Source of the DNA: Thalassocella blandensis | GTDB taxonomy: Bacteria > Pseudomonadota > Gammaproteobacteria > Pseudomonadales > Cellvibrionaceae | NCBI GenBank assembly: GCA_902141825.1 | Contig: CABFPG010000005.1 | Location: 1-64,000, forward strand | Reading direction: 5' to 3' | Length of the DNA: 64,000 nucleotides | Position numbers and translations under genes: made by a program | Part shown: piece after piece, positions 63,682-64,000 of the stretch | Numbering within the stretch: the first letter of the stretch is position 1 | How the letters are laid out: each line of letters starts with the position of its first letter | The notes under the pieces: model-generated | Databases searched by the model: none | Told to the model about the DNA's origin: nothing | What the model saw: only the letters and a program-made list of their open reading frames with translations

Positions 63682-63987
63682 ATGAATACAGAAAAAAGTG
63701 AAATTATGAAAAATGTCAATGAGACCATTGATTCATTTTTTTCGACCAATCAGGAAATTCCCGATAAATATACCATTTATCTTGATAAGAATAATCTAGA
63801 TGAAGACGTCAATGTAATCAAAATGGCATTCAAGAATATCCCTGGTGTGGTGGATATTAATGTCAATTCGCAAGATGCGAGCGTGGAAATTATTTCCGAA
63901 CGCAGCGAAAAAGTCTTTATCGATATGCTTCGTCAGCGCGGTTTGCCTGTGATTGCAACTGACCATGATGAGGATAAGGTGTCATAG
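63682..63987 (+). CDS. Small soluble protein, possibly HMA/BON-like fold
   Basis: A 101-residue protein from the ATG at 63682 (TTTTTGGAG before it). The core IKMAFKNIPGVVDINVNSQDASVEIISE resembles a ferredoxin-like heavy-metal-associated pattern but lacks the Cys pair. Unknown function. Only 13 bp remain to the window edge. Confidence 0.65.
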   Translation: MNTEKSEIMKNVNETIDSFFSTNQEIPDKYTIYLDKNNLDEDVNVIKMAFKNIPGVVDINVNSQDASVEIISERSEKVFIDMLRQRGLPVIATDHDEDKVS

Positions 63988-64000
63988 CATTAAAGAGCTA

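Overview
The window looks like a gamma-proteobacterial chromosome of the Cellvibrionaceae type (Cellvibrio, Saccharophagus, Teredinibacter). The clues are long poly-serine linkers in secreted carbohydrate-active proteins, CBM6, CBM35-like and CBM5/12-like modules, a GH94 phosphorylase next to a GPH sugar symporter, a Rep helicase, a yjfIJKLM-yjfC operon and a SoxR system. This assignment rests on gene content and family knowledge, not on a search. No insertion sequence, prophage or CRISPR array was seen.

Layout. 1-2565 (minus) is the bulk of a secreted protein that joins two carbohydrate-binding domains to a di-haem oxidoreductase of the DUF1111 type. 4-9 kb holds small regulators (WYL/YafY, LuxR-type, TetR), a VOC protein, a membrane protein and a Ser/His-rich protein with a possible ADP-ribosyltransferase-like end. 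9-17 kb has a chemoreceptor, a TraB/DUF5694-like protein, a divergent SDR/AraC pair, a BP74-like lipoprotein and a repeat-rich intergenic region. 17.2-22.1 kb is a compact catabolic module: GH94 phosphorylase (best read as cellobionic acid phosphorylase), GPH transporter and divergent gluconokinase. 22-35 kb is accessory in character: small enzymes, an 802-residue coiled-coil/hydrophobic protein, lipoproteins, a sterol-desaturase-family protein, an SMR pump, an SDR with divergent TetR gene and four shared operators, a broken HD-domain gene and tandem repeats. 35-42 kb has PhnA, MATE, a DUF349 protein, a VOC protein and soxR with its box. 42-45 kb has a DUF4874/DUF4832 secreted protein and tRNA-Arg(TCG). 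45.3-50.9 kb is a PspA-type envelope operon with a potassium channel inserted. 51-55 kb has cytochrome c5, a chitin-binding-type secreted protein and a poly-Ser GH16-like lipoprotein. 55-57 kb is rep. 57.8-64 kb has stress-type membrane genes: DUF1328, BON protein, AI-2E family transporter, cation/proton antiporter and small proteins.

How they fit together. The clearest theme is polysaccharide use. Oxidative cellulose cleavage by LPMOs releases aldonic acids. The GPH symporter could import cellobionate, the GH94 enzyme could split it with phosphate into glucose 1-phosphate and gluconate, and gluconokinase would feed gluconate into central metabolism. The CBM-bearing di-haem protein at the left edge could be part of the extracellular redox side of the same process, but this is inference. 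The second theme is envelope and redox stress: the yjf/PspA operon, SoxR, BON protein and cation antiporter.
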